Below, one piece after another: positions 36,402 to 44,934 of a DNA stretch of 64,000 nucleotides. Origin of the DNA: an uncultured Bacteroidia bacterium. GTDB taxonomy: Bacteria > Bacteroidota > Bacteroidia > Bacteroidales > UBA932. Positions within the stretch are counted from its first letter, which is position 1. The number at the start of each line of letters is the position of its first letter. Below the pieces are notes generated by a model. It was not told where the DNA came from. It did no database searches and was given only the letters and a program-made list of their open reading frames with translations. A program made the position numbers and the translations under genes. The stretch lies in assembly GCA_902762655.1 (NCBI GenBank), contig CACWOZ010000001.1, positions 62,001 to 126,000 on the forward strand, given 5' to 3'.

Positions 36402-39158
36402 ATGAGCAAGGAGCAGTACATAAAGATACGTGGCGCCAAGGCCCATAACCTGAAAAATGTCGATGTGGATATCCCGCGCGGCAAGTTTACGGTAATAACA
36501 GGCTTAAGTGGCAGCGGGAAGAGTTCCCTTGCCTTCGACACCATCTATGCCGAAGGTCAGCGCCGCTATCTCAATACCCTCTCTCCCTATGCCAAGCACT
36601 TCATGGGCATACTCGACAAGCCGGAGGTGGAAAGCATCGACGGTTTAAGTCCCATCATCGCGATTGAGCAGAAGACTACCGGCAACAATCCTCGCTCTAC
36701 CGTGGGCACGATAACGGAAATATCCGATTTCCTGCGTCTTCTATACGCCCGCGCCTCCACCGCCTATTCACCGGTAACCGGAGTCGAGATGGTCCGTTAC
36801 ACCGATGAGCAGATCGTAGACCTGATCATGAAGAACTACGAAGGCCGCAAGTGCCTTCTGCTCGCGCCGCTTGTCAGAGGCCGCAAAGGCCATTACCGCG
36901 AACTCTTCGAAGGGCTCCGCCGCAAGGGCTATTCCCAGGTCCGTGTCGACGGGGAAATCCTGAACCTGAACGAGGTTGAGGCCCTGGACCGCTACAAAGG
37001 GCACTTCATCGAACTGGTTATCGATAAACTCAAACCGGGTGAAGGAGACGAGAAGCGTATCCGCGCATCAGTTATGACCGCCCTTGGAATGGGTAAGGGG
37101 TCACTGGCGATCCTCGACCACGAAAGCGGCGACATCCACCACTACTCCAAACATCTGGTGGATCCCGAAACAGGCCTCTCCCTGCAGGAACCAGCCCCCC
37201 ATACCTTCTCTTTCAACTCTCCGGAAGGCTACTGCCCCCATTGCAAAGGCCTTGGGACGGTAGTGGATGTAAATATGGATACAATCGTGCCGAATCCGGA
37301 ACTCAGCATAGCCGAAGGTGGAATAGTGCCCTTGGGCAAAGTGCGGGAGAACAAGAAGTTCGAGGTCATCCGTTCCATCGCCCGCAAGTACAATTTCTCG
37401 GTATACGACCCTGTCGGCACCTTGCCTGACGAGGTGGTGACCTTGCTGATTTATGGATCCGACGAGTTCTTTCGCATAGGTGAAGGCAATCTGAGCCAGA
37501 TGGTAAACTGGCCAGGAGTCGTGGACCACATCGAAGATAAGGTCGTCTGTCCGGTCTGCCACGGTACGCGCCTTCGCGAAGAAACCAACTGCTTCAAGAT
37601 AGACGGCAAGACCATAGCCGAGGTCTCTGCAATGGAAATCAGCGAGTTGCATGAGTGGCTGGGCACTTTGCCCGGGAAACTCTCGCACCGTGCCGGCACC
37701 ATTGCGCGCGACATCCTCAAGGAACTCCGGGACCGTGTGTCGTTCCTGATGGACGTGGGCCTGGAGTATCTTTCGCTCGACCGTGCTACAGGTTCGCTTT
37801 CCGGCGGAGAGGGCCAGCGCATTCGCCTTGCTACACAGATTGGTTCACGTCTTGTTAATGTGATCTATATCCTGGACGAGCCGTCTATTGGGCTGCATCA
37901 GAGAGATAACATAAAGCTAATCAATTCGTTGAAGGAGCTTCGCGATGAGGGCAATACCGTCATCGTGGTGGAGCATGACGAGGCTACGATGCGCGCTGCC
38001 GACTGGCTGACCGACGTCGGCCCCGGCGCCGGCCTCGAAGGCGGCCGTATCATGTACAATGGCCCGGCAGAGTCCCTTCCGCCGGACGGGATGAAATCCA
38101 CCACTCTGAAATATCTGGAAGGTGAAGACAGTATAGAGGTGCCGAAGTCACGTAGGAAAGGCAACGGAAAGATGCTGACGCTGAAAGGTGCATCCGGCAA
38201 CAACCTGAAAAACATCGACGTGGACTTTCCTCTGGGCTGCATCATAGGCATCAGTGGCGTGAGTGGCAGTGGCAAAAGCTCCCTCATAAACGAAACCCTT
38301 GTCCCCGTCCTCAAGAAGAAATTCTACCGCTCCACCGAAAAACCTCTGCCATACAAGGACCTCGAAGGCATCAGGAACATCGACAAGATAATAGAAGTAG
38401 ACCAAAGCCCCATCGGCCGCACCCCGCGCAGCAACCCTGCCACCTTCACCGGAGTCTTCGATGATATCCGCGCCCTCTTCGAGGACACTCCGGATGCCAA
38501 GGTCCGCGGTTTCAAGGCCGGACGCTTTTCTTTCAATGTGCCCGGAGGCCGCTGCGAAGAGTGCAAGGGCGCCGGAATAAAGTTGATAGAAATGAACTTC
38601 CTGCCAAGTGTGAGTGTTCCTTGCGAAGTGTGTGGCGGAAAACGTTATAAGGAAGATACTCTCGCGGTCCACTATAAAGGCAGAAGCATTAATGATGTGC
38701 TGGAGATGAGCATTGCCGAGGCGTATGAGCTCTTTGCAAAGAATCCACGCATCGCCCCAAAACTCAAGGCCCTCGTGGATGTCGGCCTCGGGTACGTGAA
38801 ACTGGGCCAGAGTTCAGTCAGTCTGTCGGGAGGAGAGAGCCAGCGTATGAAATTGGCGGCCGAATTGTTCCGGAAAAGTACGGGCAACACCCTCTATATA
38901 CTCGACGAACCTACTACCGGCCTTCATTTTGCAGATATCAAGACACTTCTCGGCGTGCTTGAACAACTCGCCGACCAAGGGAATACCATTATTATTATCG
39001 AACATAATCTGGATGTGCTGAAGAGCGTGGATTACCTCATCGACATGGGCCCTGAAGGAGGGCGCAAAGGAGGAAGGATCGTGGCTACGGGTACACCGGA
39101 GCAGGTCTCGGCCGATGCGAATTCGGTAACCGGGCCGTATTTGAAAGAAATGCTATGA
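36402..39158 (+). CDS. uvrA: Excinuclease ABC subunit A
   Basis: A 918-residue UvrA with two ABC ATPase halves. First Walker A GLSGSGKSSLAFDT, second GVSGSGKSSLINET; ABC signatures SLSGGEGQRIRLA and SLSGGESQRMKLA with Walker B VIYILDEPSIGLH and TLYILDEPTTGLH. Zinc modules: CPHC/CPVC in the first half and the RCEECKGAG...CEVCGG set in the second. UvrA finds bulky DNA damage and loads UvrB. Bacteroidetes often have two UvrA paralogs and I cannot say which this is. Head of an operon with the nucleoside kinase and murQ (4-base overlaps). Confidence 0.96.
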   Translation: MSKEQYIKIRGAKAHNLKNVDVDIPRGKFTVITGLSGSGKSSLAFDTIYAEGQRRYLNTLSPYAKHFMGILDKPEVESIDGLSPIIAIEQKTTGNNPRSTVGTITEISDFLRLLYARASTAYSPVTGVEMVRYTDEQIVDLIMKNYEGRKCLLLAPLVRGRKGHYRELFEGLRRKGYSQVRVDGEILNLNEVEALDRYKGHFIELVIDKLKPGEGDEKRIRASVMTALGMGKGSLAILDHESGDIHHYSKHLVDPETGLSLQEPAPHTFSFNSPEGYCPHCKGLGTVVDVNMDTIVPNPELSIAEGGIVPLGKVRENKKFEVIRSIARKYNFSVYDPVGTLPDEVVTLLIYGSDEFFRIGEGNLSQMVNWPGVVDHIEDKVVCPVCHGTRLREETNCFKIDGKTIAEVSAMEISELHEWLGTLPGKLSHRAGTIARDILKELRDRVSFLMDVGLEYLSLDRATGSLSGGEGQRIRLATQIGSRLVNVIYILDEPSIGLHQRDNIKLINSLKELRDEGNTVIVVEHDEATMRAADWLTDVGPGAGLEGGRIMYNGPAESLPPDGMKSTTLKYLEGEDSIEVPKSRRKGNGKMLTLKGASGNNLKNIDVDFPLGCIIGISGVSGSGKSSLINETLVPVLKKKFYRSTEKPLPYKDLEGIRNIDKIIEVDQSPIGRTPRSNPATFTGVFDDIRALFEDTPDAKVRGFKAGRFSFNVPGGRCEECKGAGIKLIEMNFLPSVSVPCEVCGGKRYKEDTLAVHYKGRSINDVLEMSIAEAYELFAKNPRIAPKLKALVDVGLGYVKLGQSSVSLSGGESQRMKLAAELFRKSTGNTLYILDEPTTGLHFADIKTLLGVLEQLADQGNTIIIIEHNLDVLKSVDYLIDMGPEGGRKGGRIVATGTPEQVSADANSVTGPYLKEML

Positions 39159-40162
39159 GCGTAGAATTTTCCAAGATCGAGGCTGCCCGCAGGGAGTATG
39201 CCGACTGGTGCTCCGCGGTGGGCATCGACACTATCGAAAAACTCAACGGCGTGCTGGCCGACGGCCAGGCCGTAAGACTGATAAACCTCTGTGAAGCCCG
39301 GCAGGAGCGCAAATATGCAGAGATTGCGAACCAGATATTCTGGCATAAGAAAAAGACCAAGATAGTGATGATGTCCGGGCCATCATCAAGCGGAAAGACC
39401 AGCAGTTCGCTTCGCATCGCCCAGCAATGTGAGGTGCTCGGGCTGAACCCCAAAGTCATTGAGCTGGACAATTACTTCTTGGACCGCGAGCATACTCCCA
39501 AGGACGAAAACGGCGAATACGATTTTGAGGCCCTGGGTGCTATGAATGTGGACCTGTTGAACGAGAATCTGAACGATCTGCTTGCAGGCAAGGAGGTCGT
39601 AATCCCCAAGTTCGACTTCAAGGCGGGCCGTCCTGTTTTCGATGAATCCCGCCGTATGAAGCTTGAAGAGAACGATATGCTGTTTATGGAAGGAATCCAT
39701 GCCCTGAATCCCGACCTTACTCCCAATGTGGACAGGAATCGCATATACAACGTGTATATTTCCGCGCTTACTGCTCTTCCCGGGGGCCATAAGGAGCACG
39801 GTTCCACTACCGACAAGCGCCTGCTTCGCCGCATAGTGAGGGATAACCGGGTCCGCGGTATCAGCCCCGAGGAGAACATCCTCCGCTGGCCCAGCGTCCG
39901 CAGGGGAGAAAGGCGCAACATCTTCCCCTTCGAAGAGAACGCGCGCGTGGTGTTCAACTCCTCCACCCTGTATGACCTTCCGCTGCTGAAGTATTATGCG
40001 GAACCCCTGCTTTACGGGGTTACGGAAGCTTCTCCCGCCTACGAAAAAGCCCAGTCCTTGCTCGAGTTCATCGAACCCGTCACAGCACTCAAACCGGCGG
40101 AGATAGCGGCCATTCCTCCGACCTCCATCATGCGTGAGTTCATCGGAGGACAGACTCTGTGA
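39155..40162 (+). CDS. Uridine-kinase-like nucleoside kinase, short form
   Basis: A 335-residue P-loop kinase. The residues before the P-loop (AVRLINLCEARQERKYAEIANQI) resemble the SAD-like linker of Bacteroidetes nucleoside kinases; the P-loop is MSGPSSSGKTSSS at about 74-86, then ELDNYFLDREHTPKDENG and MEGIHALNP. Homologs I recall are about 550 residues, with a TGS/threonyl-tRNA-synthetase-like N-terminal domain that is missing here. It likely phosphorylates a pyrimidine nucleoside. Overlaps uvrA (ATGA) and murQ (GTGA). Confidence 0.82.
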   Translation: MSVEFSKIEAARREYADWCSAVGIDTIEKLNGVLADGQAVRLINLCEARQERKYAEIANQIFWHKKKTKIVMMSGPSSSGKTSSSLRIAQQCEVLGLNPKVIELDNYFLDREHTPKDENGEYDFEALGAMNVDLLNENLNDLLAGKEVVIPKFDFKAGRPVFDESRRMKLEENDMLFMEGIHALNPDLTPNVDRNRIYNVYISALTALPGGHKEHGSTTDKRLLRRIVRDNRVRGISPEENILRWPSVRRGERRNIFPFEENARVVFNSSTLYDLPLLKYYAEPLLYGVTEASPAYEKAQSLLEFIEPVTALKPAEIAAIPPTSIMREFIGGQTL

Positions 40163-40971
40163 GCATCATGAATTCTACCGAGCAATCATCCATTTATTCG
40201 GGGCTGGACCTGATGTCCACCGAGGAATTGCTGAAAGGCATCAATGCCGAGGACAGCAAGGTCCCCGGGGTGGTCGCCGGCAGTATTCCGCAGATATCCG
40301 CCCTTGTGGATGGAATCGTTGAGAGGATGAGGCGCGGGGGCCGGGTGTTCTACATCGGCGCTGGCACCAGCGGCCGTCTCGGCATCACCGACGCCTCGGA
40401 GATATTCCCTACCTATGGCCTCGACGGTGCGTTCATCGGTATTATTGCCGGGGGAGACGGTGCGATCCGCAGGGCGGTCGAGGGTGCTGAAGATGATCCC
40501 ATCCGGGGCTGGAAAGATATTCTGGCCTTTGATCCGCGTCCGGAAGATATCGTAGTCGGCATTTCAGCCTCCGGTGGCGCTCCCTATGTGCTCGGAGCAA
40601 TACGGAATGCACGCGAAGCAGGAATGCTGACTGCCTGCATCACCTGCAACGAGGGGTCTGCGCTGGAAGATGCTGCGGAATTCCCGATAGTTGCAGTGGT
40701 CGGCCCGGAATTCGTTACCGGCAGTACCCGTATGAAGGCCGGCACTGCCACAAAGCTGATTCTCAATATGATATCTACCTCCGTGATGATACGCCTCGGA
40801 CACGTTAAAGGCAATCACATGGTGGACATGCAACTTACCAACAGGAAACTCGTGGACCGTGGTACCCGCATGATAATGGAGGAAACCGGGATCGCGGATT
40901 ACGACAAAGCCCGTGCCCTTCTGCTGGAGCACGGCAGCGTCCGTGCTGCGGTCGAATCAGTCAAGGTCTAG
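40159..40971 (+). CDS. murQ: N-acetylmuramic acid 6-phosphate etherase
   Basis: A 270-residue MurQ: the SIS-domain core includes VFYIGAGTSGRLGITDASE, FIGIIAGGDGAIRRAVEGAEDD, VVGISASGGAPYVLGA, the EFVTGSTRMKAGTATKLILNM block and DMQLTNRKLVDRGTRMI. MurQ splits the lactyl ether of MurNAc-6-P to give GlcNAc-6-P during peptidoglycan recycling. I use the GTG at 40159, in a GTGA overlap with the kinase stop; an ATG at 40168 is the alternative. The last 15 bases overlap the convergent metallo-beta-lactamase gene. Confidence 0.93.
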   Translation: MSIMNSTEQSSIYSGLDLMSTEELLKGINAEDSKVPGVVAGSIPQISALVDGIVERMRRGGRVFYIGAGTSGRLGITDASEIFPTYGLDGAFIGIIAGGDGAIRRAVEGAEDDPIRGWKDILAFDPRPEDIVVGISASGGAPYVLGAIRNAREAGMLTACITCNEGSALEDAAEFPIVAVVGPEFVTGSTRMKAGTATKLILNMISTSVMIRLGHVKGNHMVDMQLTNRKLVDRGTRMIMEETGIADYDKARALLLEHGSVRAAVESVKV

Positions 40972-41634
40972 CTCTTCCCTTTCGTTGAAAGGCTCCAGGA
41001 ATGGGTTTTCCGTGCGCTCGCGGGAGATGGTGCTCGCAGGGCCGTGCCCGGGATAGATGTCGGTTTCTCCCGGGAGGAAGATGAGTTTTTCCATTATTGA
41101 ACGGATTTCGGAGTCGTAGTCGCCTCCGGGGAGGTCGGTGCGGCCGATGGTGCCGGCAAAAAGGGTGTCGCCTGTGAAGAGCACGTGCTCGGCCTCGTTG
41201 TAGAAACAGACACTGTCGGGCGTGTGCCCCGGAGTTGCAATCACTTTGAATCCGTAGAGGGCTCCACCGGCGTCATTCCCGTCTTCGCCCAAAAAAGGCT
41301 CAGCCGGAAAAGCGCCGGTCTTCGCCAGTGCCGCCTTTACAGGTATTCCAAAGCGTTCTACCAGCGCCGGCACACCAAGCGTGTGGTCCCAATGCGTGTG
41401 GGTGAGCAGTATCGCTTCCGGTGTCAGTCCTTCTGCTTCCAGATATTTGTACAAACAGTCCAGTTCACCCACTGCGCCGGCGTCATTCCCGTGCTCGCCG
41501 AAAAAAGGCTCGCCCGGAAAAGCGCCGGTCTGCGCGTTTGCAAAACCGGGATCTATGATAACGCAACGGCTCCCGTCGGAAACCACATAGCAGTTCTCCT
41601 GGAACGCATTGCAGACAAATCTCTTGATATTCAT
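40957..41634 (-). CDS. Glyoxalase-II-like metallo-beta-lactamase hydrolase with two in-frame inserted repeats
   Basis: A 225-residue cytosolic protein. Fold and metal motifs: NIKRFVCNAFQENCYVVSD, IIDPGF, LLTHTHWDHTLG, ATPGHTPDS, LFTGDTLFAGTIGRTDLPGG and IYPGHGPAST. It belongs to the group of glyoxalase II/persulfide dioxygenase-like hydrolases common in the phylum. Two nearly identical 18-residue insertions (TGAFPGEPFFGEHGNDAG and TGAFPAEPFLGEDGNDAG) interrupt it, one right after IIDPGF and one after the PVKAAL segment. They are encoded by the 55-base repeats at 41477 and 41267, exactly 70 codons apart. They sit where homologs have loops, so activity may be kept. Confidence 0.85.
   Translation of the reverse strand: MNIKRFVCNAFQENCYVVSDGSRCVIIDPGFANAQTGAFPGEPFFGEHGNDAGAVGELDCLYKYLEAEGLTPEAILLTHTHWDHTLGVPALVERFGIPVKAALAKTGAFPAEPFLGEDGNDAGGALYGFKVIATPGHTPDSVCFYNEAEHVLFTGDTLFAGTIGRTDLPGGDYDSEIRSIMEKLIFLPGETDIYPGHGPASTISRERTENPFLEPFNEREELDLD
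41267..41321. repeat. 55-base in-ORF repeat, copy A
   Basis: Matches copy B (41477-41531) at 50 of 55 bases. Begins CCGGCGTCATTCCC and ends with CGCCGG plus three bases: a terminal inverted repeat CCGGCG/CGCCGG with a further imperfect match inside. Encodes an 18-residue insertion on the minus strand. Confidence 0.9.
41477..41531. repeat. 55-base in-ORF repeat, copy B
   Basis: Second copy, 210 bases (70 codons) from copy A, in the same orientation and frame of the same gene. It has an internal direct repeat GCTCGCC around an A-rich centre. Confidence 0.9.
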
Positions 41635-41665
41635 AATAAAAACCGGACTGGCGAATGAATTGTTA

Positions 41666-41673
41666 CAAAATTA
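41666..41673 (-). promoter_or_regulatory. -7 box TAATTTTG for the metallo-beta-lactamase gene
   Basis: Exact TAnnTTTG match; leader of about 28 bases to the ATG at 41634. Confidence 0.5.
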
Positions 41674-41685
41674 CGAATAAAATGT

Positions 41686-41693
41686 TAAATTTG
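41686..41693 (+). promoter_or_regulatory. -7 box TAAATTTG for the deoxynucleoside kinase pair
   Basis: Exact TAnnTTTG match. The roughly 23-base leader contains a 6-codon upstream frame (41709-41729) that overlaps the kinase start at 41720. Confidence 0.55.
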
Positions 41694-41719
41694 TAGATTG
41701 AGATAAAAATGGGTGCTGA

Positions 41720-42331
41720 ATGCATATAGGCGTAGCAGGAAATATCGGCAGCGGAAAAACGACCTTGACCAGAATGCTCGCGGAGCATTACGGCTGGAAG
41801 CCGCAGTTCGAATCGGTTACATACAACCCTTATCTGGAGGATTACTACAAAGATATCCCCCGGTGGTCGTATAATCTTGAGACTTACTTCCTCGCGCAGC
41901 GTTTCAAGGACGTGCTGGAAATAGCAAAATCGAAAGAAACAATCATACAGGACCGTACCATTTCGGAAGGAGTGTACATTTTCGTCGCAAACAACTACGA
42001 AATGGGGAACCTTTCCGAGCGAGACTACAATACCTACATGCAGCTATTCGAACTGATAATGAGCACCGTTAAGCAGCCGGACCTCCTCATCTATCTTAAA
42101 TCCGGAATCGAGCATCTGGTTGCAAACATCCAGAAGCGCGGCCGAGACTATGAGCAGAGCATCAGTATCGAATATCTCGATGGACTTAATCGCCACTACG
42201 AAGACTGGATATCCAAGTACACCGGTCCGCTTCTCGTAGTGGAAACTGACAACATTGACTTCAAGAATAATCCCGAGGACTTCGCGGCGATCACAGACCG
42301 CATCGACGCCCAGCTCTTCGGCCTGTTTTGA
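41720..42331 (+). CDS. Deoxynucleoside kinase, first of a tandem pair
   Basis: A 203-residue dNK-family kinase that phosphorylates deoxyribonucleosides for salvage. P-loop GNIGSGKTTL at residues 8-17; the catalytic base/lid region is IIQDRTISEGVYIF, and RGRDYEQSISIEYLDGLN is the LID-type arginine segment. In place of the common DRTIYED it reads DRTISEG, which changes residues near the substrate pocket. Followed after 21 bases by a paralog of nearly the same length; the pair parallels the dAK/dGK heterodimers known in lactobacilli, so different base specificities are possible. Confidence 0.9.
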   Translation: MHIGVAGNIGSGKTTLTRMLAEHYGWKPQFESVTYNPYLEDYYKDIPRWSYNLETYFLAQRFKDVLEIAKSKETIIQDRTISEGVYIFVANNYEMGNLSERDYNTYMQLFELIMSTVKQPDLLIYLKSGIEHLVANIQKRGRDYEQSISIEYLDGLNRHYEDWISKYTGPLLVVETDNIDFKNNPEDFAAITDRIDAQLFGLF

Positions 42332-42352
42332 TAATATAAAACTTTAACAGTC

Positions 42353-42994
42353 ATGCATATAGCAATCGCAGGTAATATCGGAAGCGGCAAGACCACTCTC
42401 ACCAAGATGCTGGCCGCCCACTATGGATGGATTCCCAAGTTCGAATCGGTGGACTTCAACCCTTACCTCTCCGACTTCTACGAGGATATGGCCAGATGGT
42501 CGTTCAATCTGCAGATATACTTCCTGAACAAGCGTTTCAAAGATGTGGTTGATATCTCCAAGACAGACGACATCATCATCCAGGACCGTACCATCTACGA
42601 AGATGCCCGCATCTTCGCCCCCAATCTACACGACATGGGACTGATGAGTTCCCGCGACTTCGAGAATTACTCCGACCTTTTCGACCTTATGATGAGCCTT
42701 GTGGGCTATCCCGACCTCCTCATCTACTTAAGAAGCAGCATCCCGAACCTCATCGCCCAGATACAGAAACGCGGCCGCGAATATGAGCGCAGCATACGCA
42801 TCGACTATCTTACCGGCCTCAACGAGAAATATGAGAACTGGATTGCCGGCTACAAGGGAAATCTGCTGGTTATCGACGCCGACAACATCAAGTTCGGCAA
42901 CCGTCCCGAAGACTTCGAGAAGGTGACCGACATGATAGACGCCCAGATGTTCGGCCTGTTCTCCGCACCTAAACCTGAAACCACTGATTTTTAA
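42353..42994 (+). CDS. Deoxynucleoside kinase, second of a tandem pair
   Basis: A 213-residue paralog of the preceding gene. P-loop GNIGSGKTTL, then IIQDRTIYEDARIFA (the usual DRxIYED form) and RGREYERSIRIDYLTGLN. The two proteins align end to end apart from about ten extra C-terminal residues here, and both end the domain in DAQ(L/M)FGLF. It is co-transcribed with the first kinase, and the acyl-CoA ligase gene starts 5 bases after its stop. Confidence 0.9.
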   Translation: MHIAIAGNIGSGKTTLTKMLAAHYGWIPKFESVDFNPYLSDFYEDMARWSFNLQIYFLNKRFKDVVDISKTDDIIIQDRTIYEDARIFAPNLHDMGLMSSRDFENYSDLFDLMMSLVGYPDLLIYLRSSIPNLIAQIQKRGREYERSIRIDYLTGLNEKYENWIAGYKGNLLVIDADNIKFGNRPEDFEKVTDMIDAQMFGLFSAPKPETTDF

Positions 42995-42999
42995 CCAAT

Positions 43000-44922
43000 A
43001 TGGCAAACGAAAGACCTACCATAATCGACTTTGTCGAGAAGTATACGGCTAAATACGCCGAAAAGACTTTCCTGCGCGAAAAGCAGGGAGATGTGTGGAC
43101 TGAAACCTCCTTCAAGAAAACCCGTGACGAAGGCCGTATCCTGGCCGCAGGATTCATGGCCCTCGGCCTGCAGAAAGGTGAAAAAGTCGCTCTATTGTCC
43201 GAAGGCCGCAATCTGTGGATCATGACTGAACTCGGCATCCTCTACGCCGGCGGCGTGGACGTGCCTCTTTCATATAAGCTCGAGTCCGACTACGATCTTA
43301 CCTTCCGTATCAACCACTCCGACGCTCAGTTCGTGGTGGCGTCGGTGGGAGAACTTCACAAGGTGCGCCGCGTGATCGCCCAGTGCCCTGCTGTCAAGAA
43401 TGTAATCGTGCTCGACGACGTGGAACTCCAGGAGGGTGAGATTTTCATAGGGACTGTCCGTGAAATGGGACTTAAGTTCCTCAAGGACAATGCTGCAAAA
43501 CTTGAGGAGCGCATCGCCTCCGTCGGTCCCGACGACTATGCCAACATCAGTTATACATCCGGAACCACTGCGGACCCCAAGGGCATTCTGCTTACCCACC
43601 GCAACTACACTGCGAACGTAGAGCAGGGCGCATCGGTCATCAATATCCACGAAGACGCAGTCATGCTTATCGTGCTTCCGCTGGATCACTGTTTCGCGCA
43701 TGTGGCAGGTTTCTATACCATGATGATGTACGGCGGCAGCATCGCCACTGTCCCGGTCGGAAAGACGCAGCTTGCGACACTGCGCAACATCCCGGGTGCC
43801 ATCAAGGACGTGCGTCCGCACATCATGCTCTCGGTGCCTGCAATAAGTCGCAGTTTCAAGAAAAATATAGAAGGTGCAATCCGTGCCAAAGGCCCCAGGG
43901 TGGAGAAACTTTTCAACTGGGCAGTTAATCTCGCAATCGGTTACAACCGCGAGTACTATAACGCCGGCAAGCCTTGGATCAAGCATTTCTGGAAGAAGCC
44001 AATCATCAGGTTCTTCGACCGCAAACTCTTCAAGACCGTGCGTGACAGCGCCTTCGGCGGCAGGATGGAATTCTTCGTTGGCGGGGGTGCGCTGCTGGAC
44101 ATCGAACTCCAGCGCTGGTTCTGCGCTATCGGAGTGCCGGTATTCCAGGGCTACGGCCTGTCCGAGGCCACTCCTATCATCTGTGCGAATTCCATAGGGC
44201 ATGCCATCTTCGGAAGTTCCGGACGCACAGTCGAACCAATGGACATCAAGATTTGCGATGAGGACGGCAAGGAGGTTCCCGACGGAGTCACCGGAGAGAT
44301 AGTGATCCGCGGCGAGAACGTTATGGCTGGATACTGGAAGAATCTTGAATCCACCGCCTCCACCATCATCGACGGATGGCTCCATACCGGCGACCGCGGC
44401 TATCTATACGCACCAAACCGTCGCTACCTCTATGTTACCGGCCGCTTCAAGAGCCTGCTCATCAGTGCAGACGGTGAGAAGTATTCACCCGAAGGATATG
44501 AGGATAGCTTGACGGACAGCAGCAAGTACATCGACCAGGTTATCATACACAACAACCAGGATCCATACACCATCGTCCTCTTAGTGCCCAATAAGGAAGC
44601 TCTCCGCCGCACGATGAAAGAGAAGCATCCCGGTATCGACCCCGAATCGAAAGAGGGGAAGGAGACAATGCTGCGCATGATTCAGGCAGAGTGCGATTCC
44701 TACAAGAAGGGCGGCTCTCATGAGGGAATGTTCCCGGAGAAGTGGCTTCCCGCCGCTATAGCGGTGCTGCCCGAAGCCTTCACCGAGCAGAATGGTCTGG
44801 TTAATTCCACTTCCAAGATCGTGCGCGGCAAGGTTGAGAAATACTATGCTGACCGAATCGGGTATGCATATACTCCCGAAGGCAAACAGTTGCTGAATCC
44901 CAAGAACATAGAATCAGTTTAA
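43000..44922 (+). CDS. Long-chain acyl-CoA synthetase-like AMP-forming ligase
   Basis: A 640-residue ANL-superfamily ligase. Motifs: ISYTSGTTADPKGILLTHRN (A3), GYGLSEATPIIC (A5), GWLHTGDRGYLYAPN (A7) and a C-terminal lysine in NSTSKIVRGKVEKYY. It activates fatty acids as acyl-AMP and acyl-CoA. Length fits bacterial long-chain enzymes of the FAA/FadD15 type. No leader, so cytosolic or membrane associated. It closely follows the deoxynucleoside kinases and precedes the sugar porter by 12 bases; the operon grouping does not suggest a shared pathway. Confidence 0.92.
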   Translation: MANERPTIIDFVEKYTAKYAEKTFLREKQGDVWTETSFKKTRDEGRILAAGFMALGLQKGEKVALLSEGRNLWIMTELGILYAGGVDVPLSYKLESDYDLTFRINHSDAQFVVASVGELHKVRRVIAQCPAVKNVIVLDDVELQEGEIFIGTVREMGLKFLKDNAAKLEERIASVGPDDYANISYTSGTTADPKGILLTHRNYTANVEQGASVINIHEDAVMLIVLPLDHCFAHVAGFYTMMMYGGSIATVPVGKTQLATLRNIPGAIKDVRPHIMLSVPAISRSFKKNIEGAIRAKGPRVEKLFNWAVNLAIGYNREYYNAGKPWIKHFWKKPIIRFFDRKLFKTVRDSAFGGRMEFFVGGGALLDIELQRWFCAIGVPVFQGYGLSEATPIICANSIGHAIFGSSGRTVEPMDIKICDEDGKEVPDGVTGEIVIRGENVMAGYWKNLESTASTIIDGWLHTGDRGYLYAPNRRYLYVTGRFKSLLISADGEKYSPEGYEDSLTDSSKYIDQVIIHNNQDPYTIVLLVPNKEALRRTMKEKHPGIDPESKEGKETMLRMIQAECDSYKKGGSHEGMFPEKWLPAAIAVLPEAFTEQNGLVNSTSKIVRGKVEKYYADRIGYAYTPEGKQLLNPKNIESV

Positions 44923-44934
44923 ATCAATAATACT

